A stretch of DNA of 64,000 nucleotides from Apostichopus japonicus (Eukaryota; Echinodermata; Holothuroidea; Aspidochirotida; Stichopodidae), in the NCBI RefSeq assembly GCF_037975245.1, contig NC_092576.1, positions 27,233,611 through 27,297,610 on the forward strand. Reading direction: 5' to 3'. Below, one piece after another: positions 24,942-39,900 of the stretch. The position numbers were made by a program, and so were the translations under genes. The notes beneath the pieces were generated by a model, which was given only the letters and a program-made list of their open reading frames with translations, was not told where the DNA came from and did not search any database. Each line of letters opens with the position of its first letter. The stretch's first letter is position 1.

Positions 24942-27900
24942 CTGTAAAATGGATAGAACAGAAGACTATAGGGAATATTGTAACTTGACCTTGCATGGAT
25001 AATTTAGAAATTGGGAATTCGTAGTTACCTTTGGGACCATGAAACTCCCACCCCCCCCCCACCCCAACCACCCCTAACCCCGTCACGTACTAGTGTTCGA
25101 CCGAAAATATGATACCGATTAGTTCCTGTGACAATCGGGCCGATGCCTATTACCGATTACCAATTATTTCATCATTTTCGTGGAACTGGCCCGAAGTATG
25201 ATTTAGTGTTACGCATGATTACCAACTTCTAGGCCAATACAATCAAATATGTAAATGAACGACTTAACGTTTCCCGGTAAAGATTAATGGAGCAAATAAA
25301 GAACACCGTAAACATACAAAGGGCGCTGTACATTTATAACGAGGACTCGCAATATTGCAATCCCACCACAACACAGTAATTGACAGTGCTGTACAGACTA
25401 CAGAAGGAGGAAAATAGTAGCCATTGGCTACGAAATGTCAGGGACAGCTTTGACATCTGGTATAATAACCATTATCCGTGTTGCAACTCCAATGAAAATA
25501 AAGTGAAAAGTATATCGCACGGAAATAACATGTTTGTTATTCCGTAGTCTGATATCAAAATATATAATCTGATATGAAAAAATATGCATAAAAGTAAGTT
25601 ACTTTAACGCATTCTCTCTCACATGCTCTTTAGTGGATAAGCAGTTTGCTAACAGTTTTATTTTATCATGATAAATAAAACAATCCAGAACGTTTGCTTC
25701 AAGTTTTTAATTATTAACATCCTCGAGGGAAACCTTCCGATCGAACGTTGTTTCAAATGATACACAGTAAGTCAATAGCGCTTGTACATTTACTTAACTA
25801 CATGTAGGAGAAATCACAGTCCCATTGACTTTGTCGCGCGTGTCGCTAGAAATAAGACTTGCCTTTGTCGGTTGCGGTAAAGGAGTTCAGTTACTGCAAA
25901 GGGGTTATTTTAGCACGTATGGTACATGCGGTCAGGGAAAAAAAGTTGCTTCGGGTTTTATGCAACAATATGCGTAAGAATGTTTGCCTAATCACACAAT
26001 ACTGTAATGCAGTAGAACTACTGAGGACTGTCGCCAAACATGTTTAGGAGTATTTGGAGCCTTGGTTTCATCGTTTTATCGCACTTGTAACATCTTGATC
26101 GCATTTTCAAACTGAACAGTTATGAAGCTCAACCTTTCTCTAGCCAGCTAGCCTAATGTACGTAGAACTCACATTGAACGAATCCTAATGTTATCGTTTT
26201 CACTTTCCAGTTTTCACCTACGGTGAACGGCCGAAGTGGTTCCAAAGTATATTGCTTTCGATTTATATTTAGTCAAGACAATAAATCGTTCTTATCAATC
26301 GTTAAACATGGATAAAAGGAGGTTTTGTAAGATGCAGTAAGCGAAGTGAAAAAATCGTCGCCCCCTAAGTTTATTGCGGGTATATAGTGTATGATGTTAA
26401 CTGCCAAAACTGGATAGTACATCAAAGAGCATTAGTACAATCTCGCGTGAGGGACTTGCAATACCGTTTCCTTCCCGGCTTTCAATAGCGTTGCATCGAA
26501 TGATCTACATTTTTCTCCCGTTGTGGCTGTGCTGAATCAAAAGCGCGGAAAAATACAATCCTTTACGTGGAACGTAAAAATCGGTTCCGCATAATCGGTA
26601 GCGCTATGAATTTTGCCGAAGCTGATTATTTACCGATTGTCTGATAATCGGTCGGATGCCGATTATCTAACCGATTATCAGTCGAGCACTATCACGTAAA
26701 TATACAAAGAGGCTATTGTACATTAACCCTCACATTTATGTCATTACTCGAAAGATGGAGAGTATACTACCTTCTCGTCCTTCCGAACTTGACACATGTT
26801 ATGATATTCATTAATTGAAACAATTATCAATATTAGGTTAACAATTAATAGCTATTTTATTTAATATTGTGTCATAATCAGGGACATATCACCAATACAG
26901 TTTAAAGAGTATTTCAGTGTTTTAAATTTGAAAGTAAAACTGGAGAATATTGGCCATTATAACCGTCACAGTCTGTTATTTGTAAATGTCCCGTTTTAAT
27001 TGATTTACATAGAAATATAACCTGAGAAAATCTACAAAACATATGATCAAAACAACTGCAATCCAAATTATGGTACAAGTTCAAATAATCTTGCTCAACA
27101 AAAAGACACATAACAAACCTAATTCCGTACCCTAAGAACCAACCGGCTGCTTTACTTGAGTAAACATATTCCCCTTTGGAGCTTTTGTCTTATCGAAAAA
27201 GACGTGACCGAACAAATACCCCCCAAACACTTACCCCCGGACGATTACCCCCCAGTCAATAACCCCCGGGCGATTACCCACCGGACAATTACCCCCGGCA
27301 AATACCACCCCGGACAACAACCCCCCCAGGACAACTACCACTCGGACATATATCCCCGAACAATTACCCCCATAACAAACAAAAAAACGGACAACTACCC
27401 ACCGTAGGATCGTCGTGTGCTTCTGGCTCTTTGAACCTCATCTCGACTTTTTAAAAAGATTCAAGCCTTTCATATATAAGCCCCCAAAACTCCTGGATAG
27501 GGTTTGACAATGGACTGAGGCCAGGGGCAAGATAGGTGGAGACGGCAGTTGAAGAAGCACGAGGGGGGGGTGGGCATTGGTCACTGACGGTAGTAATTAT
27601 TAATTTACTATTAGTTATAGTCAAACTATTCTGTATTATTAATCTCAGAACATTTCCGGCTTATTGCGACTTACCATTTTCCAGTTTTCTTCTGAGTAAT
27701 TTTACTTGATGATTTGTTATGTTATGCTATGTTAGTTTTGTATAGCGCTTTATATGGCACAGTCATCTGAAGAAGCGCTTTGAATCCCTGGTCATCAGGC
27801 TGGCTGCCGAGAATCCAGCGCACAGGCCTAAGTTACCTCACATGTACCCATTTATATACCTGGATGGAGAGGGGCAGTCGATATAAAAGTGCCTTGCCCA

Positions 27901-30900
27901 AGGACACAACATAATGGCGAGATCTGGAATCGAACCCACAATCCTGAGATCTTATATAAACCCAATGCATTAGCCACTCGGCCACTACCCTCCCCTTGTT
28001 TTGCTTATTCTAATCTAGTTTATTCCTGGAAGTGCACGGTATGAGCCCGGGGGTATATGTCCGGGGGTATTTGTCCTTAGAGTTTCACCAACCCCCACCC
28101 CCTCCTAACTTCATTACAATTCTCCCTGGTAAAAACCACTAGAATATCAATGAGAGCTTTTTACTGTACCGTTGACATTCCTTGCTTCCAGGTTTGCCAG
28201 AGAGGAAGATGCAATAGTAGGTGGCAGCAGACAATAATAAAAACTGAAGAGGAAGAAAGAGATTCATTGTAATTATAATTGTGACGTCATATAAAATTCA
28301 AGCACTTTCCATCCAGTGTAACTACTTCTGTTTTTAATTATCGACTACCAGGTGCCGCTTATACAAGATACGTAAACGGTGGAAGAATAAATGTTACCAA
28401 TATTACAATCTAAATTATTATAAAGCTGAAGGTGTGATACCCGTTATAAAAAGGCGATGATTTACCTTTACATTAATTATAATTCGGTCAGAATGACGCA
28501 CTTGACTGCTAGTACGGACAAGGCCATCAAAGTTATGCAATGCCTTCTATACTGAATGTTAACATTTAACGACTGGAAATAATGCGTACGTAATCTACAT
28601 TCACCAAACTTCACAGCACTACGATACCCATATCCATGGAAACAACAACCATTTTTGGCTCTGCTAACGGGGGGTGGGGGGGGGGGGTGGGGGAGCAAAT
28701 ATATTATGCCCGTCCGTCAAGGTGAGGGGTACTAGGGGGCGCCGTGGTTATTCCCTTTGAGAAATTTTGGTTAGATGGATGGTGTTTGCATGACAGTTCT
28801 ATTCTGTAACATTTGGAAAAAATGTCGATTTTTTTTCTTTACTGTTTAGGTTGAACCGCACACACACGTTATAAATGTATATACTGTACACTAGAGTGCT
28901 TTGTAATATTCCTGGCATTATTTTATTCTGGGGACTAACCCCCCCCCCTCAAAAAAAATAAACACCCCTTGTCCTGTCCTCCAGTTATAAATTTCCAATT
29001 CCCACTAGCATCAACTTTCATAACACATAAACATAACACATGTCTCCTAACAAAATTGGTCTCTGCATTCTTTATTTTGGGGGATTTTGTTTTGTCTAAT
29101 TTCTTCAAGTACAATGCTCGCCCTAACTTACTTAAACACCAACAGGTTTTAATATAATGTTCGTTTGGTCGTCTTATTAGAAATTTTACCTTCGAAAATA
29201 CGTGATTATTTTCGCATGCTTAAGCTGTACATTTCACATCCTATTAAATAACAACGTATTGCTTCCCCAAAGAAAGTAAAAATCATTGACAACAATCTAC
29301 GTGCCAGGCCGACCAACAAACCCAGACAGTGTCTAGGCGTATCCATAGCAACCTCCAGGTACTTGTTTGTTTGTAGATGCCAGGTGTTATTTATAGGACA
29401 CGCGCGTATCTATTACTGAATACATTTTCTTTTCACTGGGACGCGCGCGTCTCTCTTATTGAATACAACTTCTTTCCATTAGGACGCGCGTCTCTTTCAC
29501 TGAATACAACTTCTTTTCATTGCATTGTTCAAGTATTTGATTGACAGGTGTTGAACAAAAGAAAATGTTAAACTATTGAAAATGTCTGTAGAGGGAAAAG
29601 ATTGCTGTACATCTTTAGCAAGAAAATGATGAAAGAAGTTCAATAGACTTTTAGCATTGAAAAATGTGTGTGAACTGTCTGAGTAGAAAAGCGTAGAAAC
29701 CAGTTAACTGTACAGATATATGATGAATGCGTACACACTGTAGGGTATATACGATTTACGTTATCTGTTGTAAATCGTCATTTTGATGAAAACATTGATT
29801 AAAACAAATATAGGAGAAATGGAACAGTGTGCCTGCGCCGAGGTGTGGATGGTGGTGTGGGTGGGGTGCGGGGTGGTGCGGTGGGGGAGGGGGGTTGGGA
29901 GGGTTAAAGAGGATGATTAGCCTGATGAAAACGGATTAAAACAAATAAAGGAGAAATGGAACAGTGTGCGTGTGCCAGGGAGTGGATGGGGGTGTTAAGG
30001 AAATGTGTTTGCGGAGCTGGGCGTGGATATTAAATAGCGTATAGGGCACATTTAACAAGTTCAGGGAAACGACATTTGAGGGGTGCGGGAGGGGTGGGAG
30101 AGAGGGTATATATAATTGCGTAGTCTATACATTGGTTCAGGGCATGATTTGCAGGTAGTAGGAACAGCAGTGCGTAGGTAGGCTTGGTGGTGGGGCTGAT
30201 GTATAGTTGTTGTGGGATTGGGGAGGAAAGTCGCATGGGAATTATTTTAATAATAAGGGAATGGCATTCGAAAGGACTAGTGGTGTGGAAGAGGAACCTG
30301 GTGGAGGTTATGTTATACTTCCGTATTTGATACATTTGTTCAAGACTTGCATAATTGTTGGTAGATTTCATTCTCTTAAAACAAAACTTATTTATTCAGC
30401 TTCTTAACTAATTACGGTAAATAATTTCTTTCGATGTTGATATTGTCAAGTTTGTTAAACTAAAAATTTAGCCCCATTTTCTGTTCTTATTTTTTGGGAT
30501 CCATTTCTCTCTTACATTCCTTAGTCAATTTTATTAATAATTAATCTAAACCATTTAAACTAATGTCTTCTCCTCTCACGCTAGATATATTTGTTATCAT
30601 TCTTACTGCAATACAAGTCAATCTTTCATTTTTATATTTGTAAATATGTTTATCTGTCTAATGTTGTCTCTATTTTACTCTCCCATTAATCATATTCCTC
30701 ACCTAATGACTGTTCTTTCATTGTTAGTTTATTCCTCTATTCAATTTCTTCTTCATTTATTTGTTTTCCCTCTACAATTATCTAAAACTATCAATAAACC
30801 TTCAGTAATTATTAAATATTGACTTTATTAATAATTCCTATCTTGTTAATATCATTAATATTAATTAGTTATTGTATTAAATACTAATATTATTTACATA

Positions 30901-33900
30901 TTTATTAATTATACTTACCTCAGTAGCTTGAATCTTTGAGAGTGTTGTACATAGTTTAATATTCCATTAACTTCATGTTTATTCATTTCTCTCCCATTCT
31001 CTGTGTTTATGTTCATCCTCTCTATTGATGTTAGGATTGGTAGAGAGAGACCAGAGTAGAGAGTAATATCATCTTCATCAACCTTGTTAAAGGACCCGAC
31101 TAGAACCACACTGACTATAGGAATCTGAAGGAAAGTAAATAATAAATATAATATTAATAATTATATCATAATATCATAAATATCTGTGACTAGTTACAAT
31201 AATGTTTATGGGTTTTCTACTTTGTTTTATAACTAATGAAGGACTAATGGTTCTGGGGGTTGGAAGGGGTTATAATGGGGCCAGTTTAACATTCAAATTG
31301 ATGTCAAGGGGGAGGGTTGGGGGGTGTTGGTGGTTATAGGACACAGTAACACTAATATATTACTTTACTGTAAAGAGACACAGCATTGTGAGATTATTGA
31401 ACAAAAGGGGAACATGAGGGTGTGCAGTGGTTCAGGGAAAGGGTAAGGGGGGGGGGGGTTACATATTCTGTTAGTGGTATGGGTTGATTTACGGTTCAGT
31501 TGTAACTAATTCTAGTGTAGGATAAGACTAAAACTATAATCGAATAATAAATACAGGATTAACCCTGACTAGAAATGGGAATCTGAAGGAAAATAAATAC
31601 TTAATAGAATTAATAGAGTAATAAACTATAAATAAAGACATGTTTTGTTTTTATAGTGGTTGGGTGGGGTCTGTCAGGTTAATTGGAGTTTACTGAAAAT
31701 ACAAGTATGTAATGGAACTTAAATCAGTGACATTGTATGTTAGATCTGCTTTGGATAATGAATGCCTTGTCTACATGTTTTGTGATGTACCGTGCTTGAT
31801 TATAGTGGCCCAGTGAGGAGAGCGTGGGGGGGGGGGGGTCGATAGGGATCAGTTGACTTGTGCTAGGTGATGCTAGGGTTTAGTGCTAAAAGTTGGCATT
31901 ACATTACTTGAGTTCTTGTTTTAGTTGAATTTAAATTATTAACTATCTGTTAATTTAGGTATTAGTATTCAACAAGAATAAGATAGGGATTTCTCAGCTT
32001 TTAATTAAGGTCACTTCTGAGATAGCAATGTTTTTTATTCGAGCATACAGATCAATATTTATATTTAAATTTACTTCCTGTTTAGGTCTCATAATAAGGC
32101 AATAAACTAACCGGACCTCAGGCGTTTAAAGTAACTGAAAAAAAAATACTAGAAATGGCGGATAGTTCAGTAGCTAAGAGGATTATTGTCATTTCCTTAG
32201 AGTACAGTAATCCAAAAGTCATTTTTTTGTATGTTTTAACTAGATATATTTTGGATAAAATCTCGTATTTTGTTCATCAGATCACACTTTATTTAGGAGG
32301 GTCCTAAATTATATAATTCTGATGCCAAAAATATTAAACCGGCTCACTATCAAATAACCGAAAGTTAGGGAGAACAACAAATCAAATAATTATTTTGGAT
32401 CTGTTAGTTCTACTTCACCGTATCCCTTCAATGTATCCTTACGTCATGCCTGGATGCTTTCTTCAGGAGTTCTATGGCTGACTTCTGTGATTCCAGACTG
32501 CTTTCGTTATTGATACCGACAACATTTGAACACAGCTCTGTAATAGTCTGGATGTCTTCGGCCTTTGAAATAAAATGACCAAAATTTACGCAATGTTTAA
32601 CTTGTCTCTTTTGGTACTGACACTTTTTGAATAAAGTCCTTCAAATTCTAGTTCGGATTTTACTTGTCTGTCTGCACTCTACCCCCTCATCTCGTACATT
32701 GATGAGAGCCTTCTTTTGTTCACCTCTTCCTTAATCTTAGACTCATTAAATATATTATTTCATATTAATTCCACTACTTGTTTTATATAACGTCATCACT
32801 TTGTGAAGTTGTCAATGAGCGTGAGGATATCCTAAGTTTCCTAAACCATCACATAGTACCTACTAACCCCTTCCAGTCCCCCCTCCCCTCCCCATCCCCC
32901 ATCAACACCATCTCTCTATTCATATTCCTACCTGACAATTAACCAGAATGGACAACAATGACTGATAAATTTATATCCGTCTTGAAATGTTTGCAACAGA
33001 TTAAGCCGCATACCACACACTGTGTCAGAGTTGTATCATCGCTTCAATGGGATATTCTACGGCACAAGGACATTACACTAGCAGGCTATATTAATTACAA
33101 AACATGGGCCATGTTGATCCTTACATACGTTTACCATCTTATCACCAACCTGTTTCCATTTGCCAGACTGCAGTTCAAGTTGACTGGCATTTTCCGGCCA
33201 AAGAACTGCAGAGAAAGAAAATTAAAATAACAATGATATTTTACTAGTCTTGCTTACCTACAAAAAAAATTATAAAAAAAAATATTAAAATAGGTCCCAA
33301 TTGTTATTTTGTATTTGTTGATGGGATCTATATCTTTATTCAGCTCTCTTTCTGGTTTATTCGTTTTCCAAACAGTAATAAACAAGCAAGATAAAGACGT
33401 ACAGAAGGAATAGGTGTATTAACTACCTTTTAAAGTACCTTTTAAATTTAGAAGGATACTTTGCAATTTTGATTCATGTCTTGCTTACGTCACTTCGGTA
33501 TTATTAGTCATTATAAGTGAACGGTCATTACTAAGAGTGGATATATGCCCCCCGCCCCCCCCCTCACCGCACTGTGCCTTATCTTCTTCCCTCACAGTTT
33601 AAATATCATAAATAAAATTAAATAAAGAAAAACTGAAAAACGTCTAGACTATGATATTGAGTAAAATTCGAACTTTTCAGGAAAATTTTGTAACATGCGT
33701 TTGTTCATCGTTTCAGCATCATAATATTGGTACTGCTTCCACCTACATCAATATTACAGATGAAAAGTCAGTTTTATAAAAGAAATGACAAAGGATTGGA
33801 ACACTTGAAAACATTTCATGTACCCATACACAATGGGATAGGTCCTAACCTTACACATGCTATATGAATGAATGGCTTATGCACAACCACTATATAGCAC

Positions 33901-36900
33901 ACAACGCAAGAAGTGCACGGCTGTTTCTGAAACCAAAAAAAGGCAAATGTATATCATGCAATAGTTCCAATAATTCTCTCTAAAAAGTCACTCTTCCTTC
34001 CGCACCGACCCCCCCCTTCCAAAGGCACACAATCCATAATCTCAGCACCCACGAAAATAGTTAGCACCTTTTTCACACTTATTTAATAATCTCCCAGAGT
34101 GTTATCTGCTGCAAAATACCTTTAATATTCCTTGATCTTGCTGTTTCCAATATCATCTCAGGACTGATGGATGTTGGCAGTTTACATCGATAAAACCTGT
34201 AAACAAAGAAAATAATGAAGACTCGTCTCGCTGATCCAATAAGAAAGAAAGAAAACGTCTGAAAAAGTATGATGATTGTTCCTCTCACGCTACTCAATCT
34301 TTTCTAATAATGTTGAACAACACGTATACCCAGCTTAGTGTTAAAAATGATTTCTCTACATATTATTTATATAATATACAGTTTACACATTACATACATA
34401 ATGATATAGTGACAAAACGCTATCATATCCTCAAGAAAACTGTAGCTGGCATGAAACAGTAAGGTTGATCATATTTTAGGGGGCTGAAGACTGATGGCTG
34501 GCCTGGGGGAGGGGTCTAAGGGGAAGGGGTGTCCCCCTCCCCTTTGGACATTTTTTGCATTTCTAGGTGGCCTCAGATGCAATTTGGTGCAATATAGCAC
34601 ACTTCAACCCACCCACTCCATTTTGTATATAATTTTGCATTTTCACCTGGCCTTAGATGCAATTTGGTGCTCCAAATGAGATTTTTTTTCTCATTTGAAA
34701 ATGAAAAAGGGGTTTTCTGACTTGCGAAGCGGGGGGGGGGGGGGCGGAATGATACTTACGCCCCTCCATATGTTTCACTGGGGGGCTGGCGCCCCCAGCC
34801 CCCCGGTTCCTATGCCCTTGATCCTACTTGTGATATACCCGCCTCGTGACAGGTATGAGGCTCGGTTATAATAAACTACCCCGTGATAAAATGTCTTTCA
34901 CATATCTGTTTAACTAAGATTTAAACTGTACACATTTTACCGTAAAACTGTCCCGGTTGTCATTTGTTGGTGGAGAAGTATTTTTATTACTATTGTATTG
35001 TTTATAACATCTGCCATCCTTCCCCAAAACATATCAGCGTTACAAATTTAGAAGAAGCTGTTGATTCTTATGGGTATCATTTTGGATAATTTTGATGATG
35101 CAATCACATCAAAATCGGTGTCATTTATTGTTATCATTATTATCTTCATTTTTATATAATTAAAATAAATTATTATTCAGTCCTTTGATTTTTTGCAAAA
35201 AGAGTACATAAACTGTAGCTGCCTTTCATAATTGATAATTATATTCTGCTGTGTCATGAGTAAAACTAGGGTAATTTTTCATCTCAAAAATCTATCAGGG
35301 AATGGTATACCTGTTGGTCGGACTAACATTCAGAAGCTGAATCTAAGAGGAAAGGGTCTTATAGCTATTAGCCAATTATCATATTGGCTGTTCAAATGCA
35401 TTATGTGAAATTGCTGTCTTTCTTTATCATTTTAACCAAACCTGTAGAAGTATGATAAATATATATTTCGTCTTCGTCTTCTTTTATGTATATGCCTGCA
35501 TAAGGACATTAATGTTAACCAACATACACACATTCAAGACTTAGGTTTAGACCTTATTTAAGTTATTGTGATCATTTTTCTTCTCCATATCAATTTCTTG
35601 TACTCACCATAATTCTTGGAATCTCCTAGACTGTACTCCATAGTTCAATAGTCCAATCACGTCTTCCTCAGTAAGTTCTGCTGCTTTTGCATTTACAAAT
35701 AACTTCTCCAGTGTCGAGAGGGTTGGTAAACAAAGACCAGATTGGATCACGATATCACCTTTATCTACCTTACTGTACGACCACTTCAGTAATAGTTGAG
35801 ATATTGGTATCTGCAGTGAGAGAAATACCAGGATTATTATGATCGCTCAATTTAACTTTCAACTCTCACATGTTCTTATGGTAAGATCATTTAATAGCTT
35901 CAATTACAGTGTAACCTGCAATTGGTGCTTGAATTATTAATGATGTAAATTTTACTATTTATTCCTTTCCGAATATTATTGTATTAAAACAAAACAGAAA
36001 ATAATGTTGCATTAAAACAAATTCATATATTTTGGACAAGTTATCCTAAAAAATTAACATAACAAAAAACTAAAGTTGCAATATGAATTATTTAGAGCAG
36101 ACTGTTTTATTGACCTAATAAAGTGATAACAATGCACTATAAATATAACATCATTGGGCTATGTTCGACTCCTAGCTATGTATTTTGAGTAAGGTTTTAT
36201 TACTCACGGTGTAACGGTGACCCTGTCACACGTACCTACCCTTGTAGTATTAAGATATAATTGTATTTGCTTACAATCCAGGTTAGAAATTAATGTGATT
36301 GGAACCATTTTGGTTTCTTTTAACATGAACAAATTGTCCAAAGTCGAAATATAAGAAGGAAAACAAAAATATGCGGTGTAATGAATAATTTTACTTTTAT
36401 TGGAAAAATACATCCATCTGACACATTTGTTTCATTCCATAAAATCTCCAGCGATTTAAATATAATGTTGCATATATTATTAATTATTACCTTATTTGGA
36501 GTAGCATTTCCTGGTGCAATACAATATCTTACCTTTCACCACTGGTGTATAAGAATATGCTCAAAACAACCCGAATTACATTTTTACAAATCACGGCTGC
36601 ATGTTTAGATTAAAGCACAACTTGACGAGTCATATCATTGTCCAGTACGTAAATATGTAGGCAAAGGTCTAATACAGTAATTGTCATGTGTGGGCAGTAT
36701 AGCTTATTACTGTGTATTTCTCTCAGACTCGCTATATTGTTAAAAGTTAATAAGGTATGAATCTAATCGGTTTACAAATTTCTCCTCGCAAGTGTATATA
36801 TCCTATTAGTAGTAGGATGGTGACTTCGAAGTTCGGCCACTTAAGACTTAAAACACCCCAAAACTAAATCTTCTGGTATAAATCATTTGAAAATATACTT

Positions 36901-39900
36901 CATATGGTGGGAGAATTTTGTTATAGTACGATACACAGCCAAACTTTCTTTCCTGCAAACTGTTTTCACGTTGTTTTCCAAGAAGATTCTTCGTGATTGT
37001 GGAACTGGTATTTCTTGCTAGAGTATTGCGAAGTTCGGACACGCAACCCACAGTGTGGCGCTGGTAAAAATTGGTGGCGCAGTTGCTCTTTCAGTAATTA
37101 TAACAGACTTCATAGATCTTCGTCATTTTATTGACAAATATGTAAGTAATTTCTTGCACACGGGTCATTTTGGAGAGAAAATAACTGTAGCTTCGTACTT
37201 TTTGGTGAAATTTGGCTCTTCCTGTAGGTTTTCATGGTGAAAATCGTGTATTTCTTAGGGTGCCCGAACTTCGCAGTATGGCGAACTTCGCAATACTGAC
37301 TATACTGTAGGCCTACTTGTTCCACAGACCTATTTAATTTAGCCATATAAAGTGTACGTTACTTTCTCCTTGGCCAGAATGAAACTGCAGAGCAAGGCGA
37401 TCCAGTCAAAGCAGCCGACGCTTGCCCACAACTCTCACGTTGACAACCCGCCACAGAGGAAAACATCTCCCGAGAATTCATAACACACTCGGCCTAGAAT
37501 AGTGGGGAGTAACAAGTTCTTCTCTGCCACACTGATTTTAGTATGCATTTTTTCTGACTTTGGTTATTTTTATTTGATTTGTATGCAAACATTTTGTGCA
37601 GAATTTATGTTGAATTTATTATGAAGCCACGTAACTTGATATGTGATTAAGTTAACGCAGCATATAAACAAGGCGTACACTAACGATTAACGTTGCTAAA
37701 TTGTGTCATCGCTCACCGAAGAATGTTCGTGTAAGTAACTAATTAAGCCCGAGACTTATCTACTCCTCCTGATTATTGCAATCATATTTTTATCAGTCTA
37801 GAATAGGTCAATGGTGCTTAAAGTGCCGATCTTCAAGTTATCTATAACAATCAGTTTTGCCTAGGCCTAATGAGACTTTCGCACTAGTCTATATTAGAAA
37901 TAGAAGCTGCCTCTTATCATGTGTGCAATCGGTCGCTTACCTTGATATCTAACTATACTAATGCCATAATGGATATGCCAAGCACAATTATTGTATAACG
38001 CGCACCTAGGCCCACTGATGCTAGGCCCACTCTTGGTTCCTTCTTCTAACATAAACGTTACACTAAACCGACGATACAATTAGGCCTAGACCCTATACGA
38101 GACGTTAAGCATTTAAAAGCAACTTCACATAACGTTGACCGTTAACACAAAGCACCTCAAAGTCGTAAAAGGAATTATTTCCTACCACAAGGGTGTTCCG
38201 TGCCGAATGAATTATTCAGGAATAAGAAATAAATCAACCTTGTCAACATCTGCACAGGCTACACTGCATTTTAAGTTAACCGAAAATATATTTATATAAA
38301 TTATATTGTATCCCTATAAGATTTTCGCTATATTTAATCTCAGTTATGGTTCAGTACATTTCTACGTGTATGCAGTTGCTCCTGTCATTACAATGATGTA
38401 TGTATGCACAGCGTTCTGTGTAGGCCCTAATGTTAAGTTACATGACAGCAAACTTTAAGTTTAAGCGGTTGCCGTAGTGTCTACAAAATTATATACAAAA
38501 ATAATAAAATCGACAATTACCATACAATGCAGTGACACAAGTTCCTATCCATAATTCTGACAACAGTTTACACAAGTTCAAGCTTTACATGCACTTACCT
38601 GCATAGGGTCTTCAGTAACAACCAACAATGGATGCAACCGCTTTGAAAGCATCGCTAGTGCAGTGGTTATCGTATCGTATAGAAACCCGATAGAAAACGA
38701 TACAATGTGATCACAGACAAATATTAACAGTAAACAACAGTTACACAAACACACGTATCGTCGTCTACTACAGTATAGCAATAACATTCCGCCTTCGGAA
38801 GGTGTATTATCTTTGTCTGTAGTAACCTTGACATTCTTACGTAGAAAACATGGCGTAATGAAGGCAATTTGTGGTTTTCGATAAGGGGAGGGGGGGGGGG
38901 GTGGGGTTGTATACAGTGAAGAGTACGGGATACATGATTTTGTATGTATATAGTTCGTTTACGGGTATGCTCGGGGAGGGGTTAGTTCTCCATGACTATG
39001 CTGGGTGTATCTGTCCGGGCGGGGAGATAGGGAATGTATTGCTTTGAGGGCAGTCAGTTTTATAGCCCAGTATTTGCATTATATTCGCCGCCTTCAGGAA
39101 AAACACGATAAGATAAAATAAGTATTACATGAAAGGAGGGAAAAATCTTGTTTTGGTAGAGGAAGTGCAGAGCGACAAATTGTTATAGCCGAGTCGAAGC
39201 TTGTTTTAATAACAGTTGGTGTCTTTCTCAACGTTCATAACCTTAATACATTTTATTTAAAAGTGTCATATTATATTATAAGTTTACATATTACAATTTG
39301 GCGGTGCCGGTTGTTAGGAAAGCCACAGTACAGAAACTAGCTAATGTGCTACAAGGATATGAACACCGGCTTCATAAACTTTGAATTATTTGGGGCTGAA
39401 GAATTGAGCATAGCCTAACCCTTGCCCCCTCCCCACCACGGGATATCATGATAATTCCTTACTTCAGTCGGGTCCATACGGAGACTATTATGATTTATTT
39501 GTATTTCTGAGTATACAAGAACAGTCACTAATAGCACAATGCAACTGCGATGTAAGCACTAAAATGTTGAAACTTAGATTTCGGTGAGATTGCTGAACAA
39601 CGTCTGTACATACGTTCTAGGTCATTCCTCCCCTGATAGCGTATGTATGGCAAGCCGTTTTAATCATATACCTCACAATTCCATTTAAGTGGAATACATT
39701 TCACTTAAGTGGAATTTAATTCCGCTTTAGTGAAATGCATTCCACTTAAGTGAAATGCATTCCATCTAAGTGAAGTTAGATTTCACTTAAGTGAAATGCA
39801 CATCACTTAAGTGGAAATTAATTCCACCTAAGTGAAACGTACTTCACTTAAGTGGAATTGCGAGGTTAATGTTATAACGGCTTGCCATACGTATGAACCC

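Noticed and set aside
27925-27998. Functional tRNA gene on the minus strand
   Set aside because: The A and B boxes are present, but no closed acceptor stem is seen and the sequence continues into a SINE body and tail.
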